Assembly: GCF_002844395.1 (NCBI RefSeq) | Contig: NZ_CP025197.1 | Location: 682,001-746,000 of the forward strand | Reading direction: 5' to 3' | Source: Acetivibrio saccincola | GTDB lineage: Bacteria; Bacillota; Clostridia; Acetivibrionales; Acetivibrionaceae | DNA: 64,000 nucleotides | Part shown: piece by piece, positions 43,320 through 52,220 of the stretch | Layout of the letters: each line of letters starts with the position of its first letter | Position numbering within the stretch: the first letter of the stretch is position 1 | Position numbers and translations under genes: made by a program | The notes under the pieces: model-generated | What the model was told of the DNA's origin: nothing | The model's database searches: none | What the model saw: only the letters and a program-made list of their open reading frames with translations

Positions 43320-44291
43320 ATGAAATGTAAAATTAAGTGGAAAAGAAAACCGGTTTTGCTTATTTTAATTGTGATTTTTACAATTGTATTTGCTGCCGGA
43401 TGTGAAGCTGATGAAAAGATACCGGAAAGCTTGCATGATAGCGCAGTAACAATAACTGATATGATGGGACGGGAAATTACATTAGAAGAGCCGGTAACTA
43501 AAGTTATTGCCATGACTCCTTCTGATTGTGAAATTCTATATGCCATTGGTGCAGGGGAAGCACTAGTTGGCCGCGGGGAGTACTGTGACTATCCGCCGGA
43601 AGTTTTGGAATTGCCAAAAGTGCGCACCGGGGAAAACACAAATTTAGAGGAAATAATATCTCTAAAACCACAGGTGGTGCTCATGGGTACCATGGGACAG
43701 ACAAAGGAACAAGTTGCAGCACTTGAGAGGGCAGGAATTAAAGTTGTGGTATCCCAGGCAACGGATATTGAGGGTGTGTATTCTTCCGTTGATATGATTG
43801 GGAAGCTTATGAACAGGGAAGAGGAAGCACAAAATGTCATTAACTCAATGAAAAAAACCTTTGATGAAGTTTCACAAAAGAAAGTACAGATGAAAGGAAA
43901 AACCGTATATTTTGAAGTTTCACCTTTAGAGTATGGGCTGTGGACTGCAGGAAGCGGTACTTTTATGAATGAAATTGCAGAAATAATAGGTCTTGAAAAT
44001 TGTTTTGCCGATGTGGAAGGCTGGGGGGAAATATCAGAAGAGCAGGTTTTAGAGCGCAATCCGGACTATATTGTTACCATTGCCATGTACTTTGGGGAAG
44101 GACCTACACCTGAGGAGGAAATTGCCGGTCGTAAGGGATGGGAAAATATAACTGCTGTTAAAAACAGGGCAATACTGAACCTTCAGAATGATGAGCTTTC
44201 CCGCCCGGTACCGCGCCTTGCTGAAGGGGCAAAAATGCTATATGATTTCGTTACAAGTATAACTGAATCGGAGGAGTCAGGTGAACATTAA
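43320..44291 (+). CDS. btuF: cobalamin ABC transporter substrate-binding lipoprotein
   Basis: 323 residues; lipoprotein signal ending FAAGC with Cys28, then the periplasmic-binding fold of the BtuF/FecB group: AVTITDMMGREITLEEPVTK, AMTPSDCEILYAIGAGEALV, GRGEYCDYPPEVLELPKV, FEVSPLEYGLWTAGSGTFMN. RBS AAAGGGG. The B12 riboswitch upstream makes cobalamin or a corrinoid the likely ligand rather than iron-siderophore. Its end overlaps the permease start by 11 bases. Confidence 0.9.
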   Translation: MKCKIKWKRKPVLLILIVIFTIVFAAGCEADEKIPESLHDSAVTITDMMGREITLEEPVTKVIAMTPSDCEILYAIGAGEALVGRGEYCDYPPEVLELPKVRTGENTNLEEIISLKPQVVLMGTMGQTKEQVAALERAGIKVVVSQATDIEGVYSSVDMIGKLMNREEEAQNVINSMKKTFDEVSQKKVQMKGKTVYFEVSPLEYGLWTAGSGTFMNEIAEIIGLENCFADVEGWGEISEEQVLERNPDYIVTIAMYFGEGPTPEEEIAGRKGWENITAVKNRAILNLQNDELSRPVPRLAEGAKMLYDFVTSITESEESGEH

Positions 44292-45321
44292 AAAAGAGGG
44301 CTTTCGCATTTATGAATACATAATATTTACAGTGGTGGTGTTTTTCACTTTTGCCCTTTGTGTCTCTGTGGGAAGCGTCAGCATTCCCATAAGGGACACG
44401 GCAACCATCATATTAAATTCAATCCGGGGCATTCCTATTCCGGATACAATAGCAATGCCGTCTATTATTTTGGATATCCGGTTGCCCAGGGTAATTTGTG
44501 TTGCACTAACCGGTGCATCCCTTTCAATTTGCGGGGGAGCCATGCAGGGGCTTTTGAGAAATCCACTGGCAGACGGTTCAACCCTTGGTGTGTCCTCCGG
44601 TGCGTCACTGGGGGCGGTAGTTGCAATTGCCTTTGGCATAAGGATACCTTCTTTTCCTTTCACAGGTACCATGGTAATGGCCATACTATTTGCTTTATTA
44701 TCCCTTATTATAATTCTTACACTTTCGTACAAGATGGACTACTCTCTGTCAACCCATACCATTATCCTTATTGGTGTGATATATTCCATGTTTGTATCTA
44801 GTGCGCTTTCTCTTATCACCACATTTGCGTCAGACAGGGTTAAGGAAATCACTTTTTGGCTGATGGGAAGTCTGTCAGGCAGCAGTTTTGAAAATGGCCT
44901 GGTACTTTTAATAGCTTTAGTGGTATTTGGGGGGGCTATTATTTTGCATTCAAGAGAATTAAATGCCTTTGCCATTGGAGAAGAAAATGCACGTCATGTA
45001 GGGGTAAATGTAAAGAGGGTTAAATTAATAATTATGATTGCCGTTTCAGGGCTTATAGGTGTTTGTGTGTCCATTGGCGGGACAATTGGGTTTGTGGGTT
45101 TGGTGGTACCTCACATGGTGCGCATGATTACAGGACCAAACCACAAAAAGCTTCTTCCTGCCTCTTTGTTTGGGGGAGCAACTTTTCTAATGCTTGCAGA
45201 CCTTGTTGCACGTAAAATACTAAGCCCTTTAGAACTTCCCATCGGGGTGGTTACCTCCTTTATTGGTGCAATACTATTCATCTACATATTTTATAATTCA
45301 AGGAGGAAGGGGCATGCTTGA
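44281..45321 (+). CDS. btuC: cobalamin ABC transporter permease
   Basis: 346 residues; FecCD/BtuC-type permease with about ten transmembrane helices: LDIRLPRVICVALTGASLSI, GAMQGLLRNPLADGSTLGVS, SGASLGAVVAIAFG, LMGSLSGSSFENGL, then GTIGFVGLVVPHMVRMITGP near the C-terminus, all signature stretches. GTG start overlapping btuF, with GGAGGAG upstream. Its last codons overlap btuD by 8 bases, giving a tightly coupled operon. Confidence 0.94.
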   Translation: MNIKKEGFRIYEYIIFTVVVFFTFALCVSVGSVSIPIRDTATIILNSIRGIPIPDTIAMPSIILDIRLPRVICVALTGASLSICGGAMQGLLRNPLADGSTLGVSSGASLGAVVAIAFGIRIPSFPFTGTMVMAILFALLSLIIILTLSYKMDYSLSTHTIILIGVIYSMFVSSALSLITTFASDRVKEITFWLMGSLSGSSFENGLVLLIALVVFGGAIILHSRELNAFAIGEENARHVGVNVKRVKLIIMIAVSGLIGVCVSIGGTIGFVGLVVPHMVRMITGPNHKKLLPASLFGGATFLMLADLVARKILSPLELPIGVVTSFIGAILFIYIFYNSRRKGHA

Positions 45322-46069
45322 AGTAAAAAATTTAACGGTGCGGTACGGAAAACTTACAATAGTTAACAATGTCAGTTTTTCTGTGAAAGAAGGACAATGG
45401 CTTATGATTGTAGGGCCAAACGGTGCAGGTAAAAGCACCATAATAAATGCCATTTCACAGGGAGTATCCTATACAGGGGATGTATACTTTGAAGGCAAAA
45501 ACATTAAAAAATACAAACCGCACAACAGGGCAAAAATATTTGGTGTTTTAGCCCAAAACAATATTGTCAGCTACCCCTTTACAGTGGGGGAAGTTATCAG
45601 GCTGGGAAGGTATTGCTATGCGCCGGGTATATTTTCACATCCGGGTAAAGAAGATGAGGAACACATTCTAAAAGCCGTTAAAATGACAGGGCTGGAACCT
45701 CTTTTAAACCAGTCGGTTTTAACCCTTTCAGGAGGGGAGCTTAGGAGGGTTTTTCTTGCCCAGCTTTTTGCTCAAAATCCTAAAATTCTTATGTTGGACG
45801 AGCCTACCAACCATTTAGATCTTTTGTATCAAAAGCAGACTTTTGAGTTGATACAGGAGTGGTTAAAGGTTCCGGGACGTTCAGTTATATCGGTGGTACA
45901 TGATTTGAGCCTTGCTAAGGCATATGGCAGGGAAGCACTGCTCCTTCATAAGGGGAAGGTTAAGGGATTAGGACCAATTCACCAGGTACTCACTGCAAAA
46001 AATCTTAATCTTGTGTATTCCATGGATGTTTGCGCATGGATGAAAAGTAAGTTAAAGCAGTGGCAATAA
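45314..46069 (+). CDS. btuD: cobalamin ABC transporter ATP-binding protein
   Basis: 251 residues: Walker A GPNGAGKSTIINAI, Q-loop LAQNNIV, signature LSGGELRRVFLAQ, Walker B LMLDEPTNHLDL and switch His in SVVHDLS. ATG 45314 follows AAGGAGGAAGG and is preferred to an upstream in-frame GTG at 45263. The stop codon lies inside a tandem 15-bp repeat (46057-46101), so the C-terminal end has probably been remodelled recently. It completes the BtuFCD importer. Confidence 0.93.
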   Translation: MLEVKNLTVRYGKLTIVNNVSFSVKEGQWLMIVGPNGAGKSTIINAISQGVSYTGDVYFEGKNIKKYKPHNRAKIFGVLAQNNIVSYPFTVGEVIRLGRYCYAPGIFSHPGKEDEEHILKAVKMTGLEPLLNQSVLTLSGGELRRVFLAQLFAQNPKILMLDEPTNHLDLLYQKQTFELIQEWLKVPGRSVISVVHDLSLAKAYGREALLLHKGKVKGLGPIHQVLTAKNLNLVYSMDVCAWMKSKLKQWQ

Positions 46070-46101
46070 TTGCAGTGGCAATAATTGCAGTGCCATTAAT
46101 T
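46057..46101 (+). repeat. 15-bp tandem repeat, about three copies, spanning the btuD stop
   Basis: GCAGTGGCAATAATT occurs twice exactly (46057, 46072) and a third time with two changes (GCAGTGCCATTAATT, 46087). The first copy supplies the last codons Gln-Trp-Gln and the TAA of btuD. AT-rich partly palindromic sequence follows. Confidence 0.85.
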
Positions 46102-46243
46102 ATTGCTAATTAATAATGGTGATTTAGCCGATTATCTATGTATAATGCTTTGGGCTTAATTTGATTTTTTATGTGTACCTTGCTATAATTAAACCATGTT
46201 TTTAATTGTTTTTTTAATTTTGTAGCATTTGGAGGAGTTAATA

Positions 46244-46759
46244 TTGATTGAAAAAATAATTAACAGACTAAAGAAGTACAAGTTTTTTTCTGATATGCTG
46301 ACCCCCGAAACCTTTTCCCAAATGAGAAGATATGTAATTACAGGTTTTTCAGGGTTTGCCATTGAATATTTTTTATTTAATATATTTAATGAACTTATAT
46401 TTGTAAAATTCCCTCCAGGTGGCTATACACCCGCAAAAACAATTGCAGAAAAATTCATTAATGATAGTTTTGAAAGGACTACATACAGGTATTTACTTGC
46501 CAATGCCATTGCCTATGTAGTTGCATTTTGGTATAACTTTCTTCTCAACAGATTCTGGTCGTTCAAATCCAAAGTTAACATATTTAAGCAATTAAAGCAG
46601 TATAGTGCTTTATTTATATTTAATTTAATTATAGCCAGCGTATTATTGTACTTATTAAGTGATAAAATTGGTATAATGCCTAAGATTTCCAAAATATTGG
46701 TTATGGGAATGTTAGTGTGCTGGAATTTTGTGCTTTACAAGAAAGTTATTTACAAATAA
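46244..46759 (+). CDS. GtrA-family membrane protein
   Basis: 171 residues with four hydrophobic helices: RRYVITGFSGFAIEYFLFNI, LLANAIAYVVAFWYNFLLNR, FWSFKS, then LFIFNLIIASVLLYLL and ILVMGMLVCWNFVLYKKVIY. The RRYVxxG opening and NFxxNRxWxF match GtrA, thought to flip or support polyprenyl-linked sugars. A loop of about 35 residues between helices 1 and 2 (KFPPGGYTPAKTIAEKF) is longer than usual. TTG 46244 is chosen because GGAGGAG lies before it. Confidence 0.88.
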   Translation: MIEKIINRLKKYKFFSDMLTPETFSQMRRYVITGFSGFAIEYFLFNIFNELIFVKFPPGGYTPAKTIAEKFINDSFERTTYRYLLANAIAYVVAFWYNFLLNRFWSFKSKVNIFKQLKQYSALFIFNLIIASVLLYLLSDKIGIMPKISKILVMGMLVCWNFVLYKKVIYK

Positions 46760-46844
46760 AGAGATATAAATCATTTACAAAATGCCTGGAATTTGATATG
46801 ATTTCTATGGGAATATAATTAAATTATAAGGTGGTTTTAAAATA

Positions 46845-48212
46845 ATGGGCAAAGCAAATGAAAAAAAAAAAGTAAAGAAGAACAAAAAAATTAGAGATAA
46901 TAAAAAATCAATACCTTCTGATGTTTTTGCAATTCTTTCAATAGCTGTAGTTTTAATTAGGTTGATGCTTACAGGAATCCCAAGCTACCAAATAGATATG
47001 AACGGGTACTATGCATGGAGCAGGTACCTTGCTGAACTTGGTCCAAAAGGTCTATATGAAACATTTCATATTGTTTATGCGCCATTATATATGTATTTAC
47101 TTTGGATAACAGGAATTATAGCTAAAATATTTTCCCTTAATGCCGGCACCCATGTTTATTTGATAAAATTATGGGCTGTTGCTTCAGATTTAGCAGGCGC
47201 TTATTTAATTTATAAGATTGGCAGGAAGTATGAAAAAGAAAGACTTGCCTTTGCATTGGGCATATTTTACGCTTTAAATCCCGGTGTGTTCTTCAACTCT
47301 TCCATTTGGGGGCAATTTGATTCAATATATTCAACACTGCTTGTGGGTATGATATATGCCTTTAGTGTGAACCGGAAAATGACAGCGGTTTTGCTTTATT
47401 CACTGGCAGTGCTGACCAAGCCTCAAAGTGCACTATTAACCCCTCTGGGAATATTCTTTTACAATGATTTATTTGATTTTTCCCAAATAACAAAAGAGAA
47501 AGTCAAAAAGGCTGTTAAGGAGACGTTTGTGGCTGTTGCCATAGGACTATCCTGCTACTTTATAGTTATAAACCCGTTCTATTATCATATGCACATTTAT
47601 GAGAATCTAAAGAGTACATCTGTCGTAAAGGATTTTATTGCAGAATCTATAGATTATTTTTGCTGGATGCCAAATCTGTACTTAGCCAGTGTTGAAGACT
47701 ATCCTTATGCTACTGCCAATGCCTTTAATCTGTGGACTTTATTGGGTGGACAGAGCATAGAAGATTCAAATACATTTTTTATATTTTCCTATAGTACCTG
47801 GGGAAATATATTGTTTTTAATCTCTATAATCCTGGCTTTTGTGTATATTTTAAAAAACAGGAAAAGCCATTTTGCAATGTACTTTTCAGCCTTCTTCATT
47901 ATGGCAAGTGCTTTTACATTTATAACAAGAATGCATGAAAGATATTTACTTCCAGCTATAATTTTTCTTACAATATGTGTTCTTTGGGATAAACGGATGC
48001 TTATTCCTTTAGGTGTTTTAAGCATATGTGTTGCTGCAAACCAGTGGTATTTGTACCACCTGTCATGGAAGGAAATTTACTGGATGAAAAGGTTCGACCC
48101 GGTTGCAATTCCCTTTGCACTGTTAACTGTAATTTTGGTTGTTTTTTCAGCTGTTTTAATGGTAAGGGATATTATAGCCGGTAAAAAGAGAAGGAGGAAC
48201 AGGGGATTGTGA
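46845..48212 (+). CDS. Gpi18-like integral membrane glycosyltransferase
   Basis: 455 residues; a basic N-terminus, then about ten transmembrane helices. The first loop carries acidic residues (SYQIDMNGYYAWSRYLAE), as in GT-C enzymes that use polyprenyl-phosphate sugars. FNSSIWGQFDSIYSTLLV and LAVLTKPQSALLTPLG are the typical Gpi18/PIG-M-like stretches, and ITRMHERYLLPA is a further conserved element. Likely adds mannose or a related sugar to a surface glycan or protein. RBS AAGGTGG. Its stop overlaps the next GTG by 4 bases. Confidence 0.85.
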   Translation: MGKANEKKKVKKNKKIRDNKKSIPSDVFAILSIAVVLIRLMLTGIPSYQIDMNGYYAWSRYLAELGPKGLYETFHIVYAPLYMYLLWITGIIAKIFSLNAGTHVYLIKLWAVASDLAGAYLIYKIGRKYEKERLAFALGIFYALNPGVFFNSSIWGQFDSIYSTLLVGMIYAFSVNRKMTAVLLYSLAVLTKPQSALLTPLGIFFYNDLFDFSQITKEKVKKAVKETFVAVAIGLSCYFIVINPFYYHMHIYENLKSTSVVKDFIAESIDYFCWMPNLYLASVEDYPYATANAFNLWTLLGGQSIEDSNTFFIFSYSTWGNILFLISIILAFVYILKNRKSHFAMYFSAFFIMASAFTFITRMHERYLLPAIIFLTICVLWDKRMLIPLGVLSICVAANQWYLYHLSWKEIYWMKRFDPVAIPFALLTVILVVFSAVLMVRDIIAGKKRRRNRGL

Positions 48213-49498
48213 ATATATGCATAGTGGGGGCAGGGGCTACAGGACTTGTTGCTGCAAATGAACTTGTTAAAAAAGGTCATAAGGTTACCATATTTGAAGC
48301 AGAAGAAAGCCACGGTGGTTTAGCTAAGACTATGACCATTGGAAATGAAAAACTGGAGGTTTATTATCATCACATATTTACCGGTGATACAGAAATAATT
48401 AAGCTTATAGATGAGCTGGGTCTGTCTTCTGAGCTTATGTGGCTTGAGTCAAAAAACTCCCTGTATATAAACCAAAAGCTTTATCCTTTTACTTCCCCGG
48501 TGGATTTACTGCTTTTTAAAGAGCTTTCATTTGTTGAAAGAATAAAAATGGGGATGCTTGTATTTAAGGCAAAATTCATAAAGCACTGGAAAAACCTAGA
48601 AAATATAACTTCTAAAGACTGGATAATAAAAAATGCAGGTAACAATGTATATGAAAAAGTTTGGGGTCCTTTACTAAATTCTAAATTTGACTGTGATTCT
48701 GATAAAATATCCGGTACCTGGATTTGGAATAAATTTAAACTTAGAGGCTCAACAAGGGGCAAAAACATTAACAAAGAATTGTTAGGTTATATGAAGGGAA
48801 GTTTTGGGATATTATACGATAAGCTGGTGGAAAAAATTAAAGAGGGCGGGGGGAAAATATATTACTCAAGTGCCGTAGACAGAATACAGCCTCAGGAAGA
48901 TAAAACTTTGAATGTTTACAGTAATGGAAAGAGCTGTAATTTTGACAGGGTTATTGTTACCACCGCACCAGGTATTTTAAACAAAATGGATGTTCCCCTT
49001 ACCAAAGAGTACAGGGAGAAGCTTTCAAAAACAAAGTACAAGGCCAATATTTGCATGATTTTAGAACTGGATGGGAAATTATCTGATTATTATTGGGTTG
49101 CAATAGCAAGAAAAGATTTTCCTTTTGTATTATTAATAGAACATACCAACTTAGTCAAAGATGCCGGCTATGGCTCTCACATTGTTTATCTTTCCAGGTA
49201 TCTTGATCAAAAGAATAAAATGTATTCTATGAGTGATGAAGAAATACAGAGAGAGTTTATAAAATACCTGAAGATAATGTTTCCAAACTTTGACAAGTCA
49301 AGTATAAAGAGAGTGCATATAAACAGGGCTGACTATGCCCAGCCTGTTGTGGTACAGCAATATTCTAAAATTTTACCGGAGATGAAAACTCCCGTGGAAA
49401 ATTTGTTTTTAGCCAGTATGGCACAGATATATCCTGAAGACAGGGGGCAAAACTATGCTGTCAGGCTGGGGATACAAGTGGCAGACATGGTTGGCTAA
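48209..49498 (+). CDS. FAD-dependent oxidoreductase, amine-oxidase/UDP-galactopyranose-mutase-like
   Basis: 429 residues. The FAD-binding dinucleotide fold is at the extreme N-terminus (ICIVGAGATGLVAANELVKK, then FEAEESHGGLAKT). The mid region has WGPLLNSKFDCDSDKISGTW and the end MAQIYPEDRGQNYAVRLGIQ, where the FAD pyrophosphate-binding second element sits. Related genes are common in polysaccharide clusters, where they are annotated as protoporphyrinogen-oxidase-like. GTG start overlapping the preceding gene; RBS GGAGG. Substrate unknown; probably acts on a polyprenyl or sugar intermediate. Confidence 0.85.
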   Translation: MNICIVGAGATGLVAANELVKKGHKVTIFEAEESHGGLAKTMTIGNEKLEVYYHHIFTGDTEIIKLIDELGLSSELMWLESKNSLYINQKLYPFTSPVDLLLFKELSFVERIKMGMLVFKAKFIKHWKNLENITSKDWIIKNAGNNVYEKVWGPLLNSKFDCDSDKISGTWIWNKFKLRGSTRGKNINKELLGYMKGSFGILYDKLVEKIKEGGGKIYYSSAVDRIQPQEDKTLNVYSNGKSCNFDRVIVTTAPGILNKMDVPLTKEYREKLSKTKYKANICMILELDGKLSDYYWVAIARKDFPFVLLIEHTNLVKDAGYGSHIVYLSRYLDQKNKMYSMSDEEIQREFIKYLKIMFPNFDKSSIKRVHINRADYAQPVVVQQYSKILPEMKTPVENLFLASMAQIYPEDRGQNYAVRLGIQVADMVG

Positions 49499-49533
49499 AA
49501 ATTGCAAGACATGCTTTAGGAGGTAAGATTTAT

Positions 49534-50304
49534 ATGCTGAAGAAAACTATACTCTGTATATTAACCTGTATATTAACAATAGCACTAATGTGTACAATAT
49601 CTTATCAATGGGTTTTTGCAAATAATAATTTAATTAAAAACCATTCCTTTGAAGATGTGGAGGGGGATGCCCTTAGGTTTTGGGAAACCTGGGTATGGGG
49701 TGAAGGACCTGGCGGTGTTGAATTTACAGTGGAAAAAGATAATCCACGCAGCGGGCAAAACTGTGCTGCCATTTATAATTTGGAGGAGCGGGGGTCACGC
49801 TATATTCAAAAGGTAGAAGTTGAACCGGATTCACAATATAAGTTTTCTGCCTGGATAAGAACAGAAAATGTGGGTGAAGGAAGAATTGGTGCAAATATAT
49901 CTGTAGTCGGGAATACAATTTATTCCCAGGATATAAAGGGTACCACTCACCAATGGGAATATGTTGAATTGTATATTAAGACAATGGAAGAAGTGGATAG
50001 TGTGGAATTAATATTAGCCTTAGGAGGGTATGACAGATTAGGGGCAGATGAAAATTTGAACACAGGGAAGGCGTTTTTTGACGATGTGGCATTGGAAAAA
50101 GTAGATAGCATACCTGAAGGAGCCAGGGTAGTTGTTGTTGAAAAAGATGCACCAAAATCCTCTGAAGAAGACGTACAATCCGGATCTGAAAAAAGAGATA
50201 CAGAGGGTAAGTATACATGGATTTGGCTGCTGGTTTCCTGGAGTGTTTTGCTTTCTGTATTTATTTACTATGTAAAAACAGGGAAGGTTAAATTTAAAAG
50301 ATAA
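49534..50304 (+). CDS. exported carbohydrate-binding (CBM4/9-like) protein with C-terminal anchor
   Basis: 256 residues: signal peptide (TILCILTCILTIALMCTISY), a beta-sandwich domain from about residue 30 to 190 (NNLIKNHSFEDVEGDALRFW, NPRSGQNCAAIYN, YKFSAWIRTENVGEG, GKAFFDDVALEKV) typical of CBM_4_9, a linker, and a C-terminal transmembrane helix (WIWLLVSWSVLLSVFIYYV) with a basic tail. So it sits outside the membrane, anchored at its C-terminus. RBS AGGAGG. Last of the glycan gene set; may hold the polymer made by its neighbours. Confidence 0.85.
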   Translation: MLKKTILCILTCILTIALMCTISYQWVFANNNLIKNHSFEDVEGDALRFWETWVWGEGPGGVEFTVEKDNPRSGQNCAAIYNLEERGSRYIQKVEVEPDSQYKFSAWIRTENVGEGRIGANISVVGNTIYSQDIKGTTHQWEYVELYIKTMEEVDSVELILALGGYDRLGADENLNTGKAFFDDVALEKVDSIPEGARVVVVEKDAPKSSEEDVQSGSEKRDTEGKYTWIWLLVSWSVLLSVFIYYVKTGKVKFKR

Positions 50305-50310
50305 AAAACA

Positions 50311-50335
50311 CGGCAGACAAATTTGTCCGCCGTTT
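50311..50335. terminator. bidirectional terminator
   Basis: CGGCAGACAAATTTGTCCGCCG forms a stem with two mismatches. On the minus strand it ends in GTTTTTT, so it serves the GH5 gene well, and on the plus strand it lies 6 bases past the CBM protein's stop. Confidence 0.8.
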
Positions 50336-50389
50336 CAGTACTTGTCTAAATATTATAATGTGTCTCATTTACCATATAGAATTTATAAT

Positions 50390-52078
50390 CTATATAGAAT
50401 CTATAATCTCCAGAAGATATCTTGAAAGAATAATAGCATCTCTTGTATCTATTATACCGTCATTGTTTACATCTGCCGCCTTAACATTAATATTATCTAC
50501 TTTTATTTCAAGTATTATCCTGCTCAATAGCATATAATCTATGGAATCAACTATACCATCGTCGTTAATATCACCTTTTATAAATTCATCCTCAGGAGGA
50601 GGTGTAGTTGTTGGCGTTGGTGTCGGTTTTGTTGTTGGTGTAGGAGAAATAGGATCAAGATCCATACCGTAGTATTCTCCTAAGGAAATACCGTTTTTAC
50701 CAAGTGGTACCCTATGGTCAAGTCCAATAAATCTGCCTTTAGAGTCCTGCCACAATGCTTTTTTAAGTAATCCATATTTTGCTTCATCCCATGTAGACCA
50801 GTCATTTCCTAATAATCCACCTGTGTCACCAGAGTTAGGATTTATGCACCAGAATGTATGGTGTAGACGGTGTTCAACAATATAGTCCCTTAATAAAGTC
50901 ATCCATTTTTCGTTCTTCCCGCCGTCCATATGACCGCCCCACTCACCAATAAGAATAGGAGCAATTCCTTCATGGTGTATGTATGCCCATGTATCGTACA
51001 TATAGTCTTCTTCCAGGGTTTTAATGGTAAAGTCTTTCTCAAACCAAGGTTGTGGATATACTGAAGGACCGTATTCGTGTGGGGAATAAACAATTTGACT
51101 GTTGAGAGGTCCTAAATCAATAGGATAGTCCCTTACCCCACGTAAATTTCCACCCCACCATCCAGGGTGATATGGAGCAGCGTCCCCTGTAGCGCCAAAA
51201 ACGTCAGGGTCATCGAATGTGTAACCTAACTCAGTTTTAGGATATTGCTCGATACCTTCAATCACAATTAATAAGTTAGGGTTTACATTTAATATAGCTT
51301 TTGCACATGTTTCAGCAGCGTACTTCCAGTTGTTTTCACGGGTGGAATCATCCCATATTGCCATGTCATCAGGGATTGGACCTGTATAACCGCGTTTTCC
51401 GTGAGGCTCGTTTTTTAAATCAAGTGCAATTATTGTATCGTCATTTTTGTATTTGTCAGCCAGCCATACCAGAGTATCAATCCACTTTTCAGTGGTGATA
51501 AAACCTGCTGTTTCAGTTTCTATTCCATACCACAAATTATACACGTGACCAGAGTTATCAGCATGTGGGCTGTGAATATCCACCATAACCTTTATACCCA
51601 GATTTTTACAATACCCCATTATAATGTCAAAAATCTCCATACTATTTTTAGGTCCATCGGTTTCAGGGTCATAAAAATCAGGATTACAAACGTGGTAAGG
51701 TGGATTGTTGCTTGCAGTAACACTTGAAACAGGATTTGGTTTTCCAATCATCCAAGAGTATAAAAGCTCAGTGGAAATAGGAATTCTGAGAAGGTTAATA
51801 CCTCTGTCAGCTACATCGCATAGAATATCATAAACATCGTACCAAGCACCGTGGAAAACATTTTCGCTACAGTTAAACCCAAACCAGTTAGCGCCTGTTA
51901 GCCACACTTCGTTTCCGTACATGTCGTAAATTTTGTTGCCTGACACATGCAGCCAGTCATCGTTCCAGTGGTCAACAGTACTTGCATCTACATCCATAGA
52001 ATTTGCCGGCAAAGAAACAAAAAGAAAAACCAGCATTATGGACAAGGCAAGTCCACCTACAATTTTTTTCATAATCAT
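50390..52078 (-). CDS. cellulosomal GH5 endoglucanase with C-terminal dockerin
   Basis: 562 residues: signal peptide (to about residue 33), a GH5 catalytic domain (about 35-480) with acid/base Glu224 in LDLKNEPHG and nucleophile Glu379 in LIGEWGG, a Pro/Thr linker ([18 protein letters not shown]), then a type I dockerin at about 502-560 with two calcium loops ([14 protein letters not shown] and [14 protein letters not shown]). It hydrolyses internal beta-1,4-glucan links and docks on a scaffoldin cohesin. GGGGG precedes ATG 52078; ATG 52072 is an equal alternative. Layout resembles cellulosomal CelG-type enzymes. Confidence 0.95.
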   Translation of the reverse strand: MIMKKIVGGLALSIMLVFLFVSLPANSMDVDASTVDHWNDDWLHVSGNKIYDMYGNEVWLTGANWFGFNCSENVFHGAWYDVYDILCDVADRGINLLRIPISTELLYSWMIGKPNPVSSVTASNNPPYHVCNPDFYDPETDGPKNSMEIFDIIMGYCKNLGIKVMVDIHSPHADNSGHVYNLWYGIETETAGFITTEKWIDTLVWLADKYKNDDTIIALDLKNEPHGKRGYTGPIPDDMAIWDDSTRENNWKYAAETCAKAILNVNPNLLIVIEGIEQYPKTELGYTFDDPDVFGATGDAAPYHPGWWGGNLRGVRDYPIDLGPLNSQIVYSPHEYGPSVYPQPWFEKDFTIKTLEEDYMYDTWAYIHHEGIAPILIGEWGGHMDGGKNEKWMTLLRDYIVEHRLHHTFWCINPNSGDTGGLLGNDWSTWDEAKYGLLKKALWQDSKGRFIGLDHRVPLGKNGISLGEYYGMDLDPISPTPTTKPTPTPTTTPPPEDEFIKGDINDDGIVDSIDYMLLSRIILEIKVDNINVKAADVNNDGIIDTRDAIILSRYLLEIIDSI

Positions 52079-52220
52079 ACTTCCCCCTTAAAAAAATATA
52101 TATAATTCACGCATATTAAATGCTTGAATTATTTACAACAACAGTCTTCTACTTATAATTTTATAGAAAAGTATGGTCTAAATCAAGTTAAAACGGAAAA
52201 ATATATTGATAAACAGCAGT

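Noticed and set aside
50305-50345. Possible riboswitch or small RNA
   Set aside because: A simple 22-base stem with T-tail on the minus strand; an ordinary terminator.
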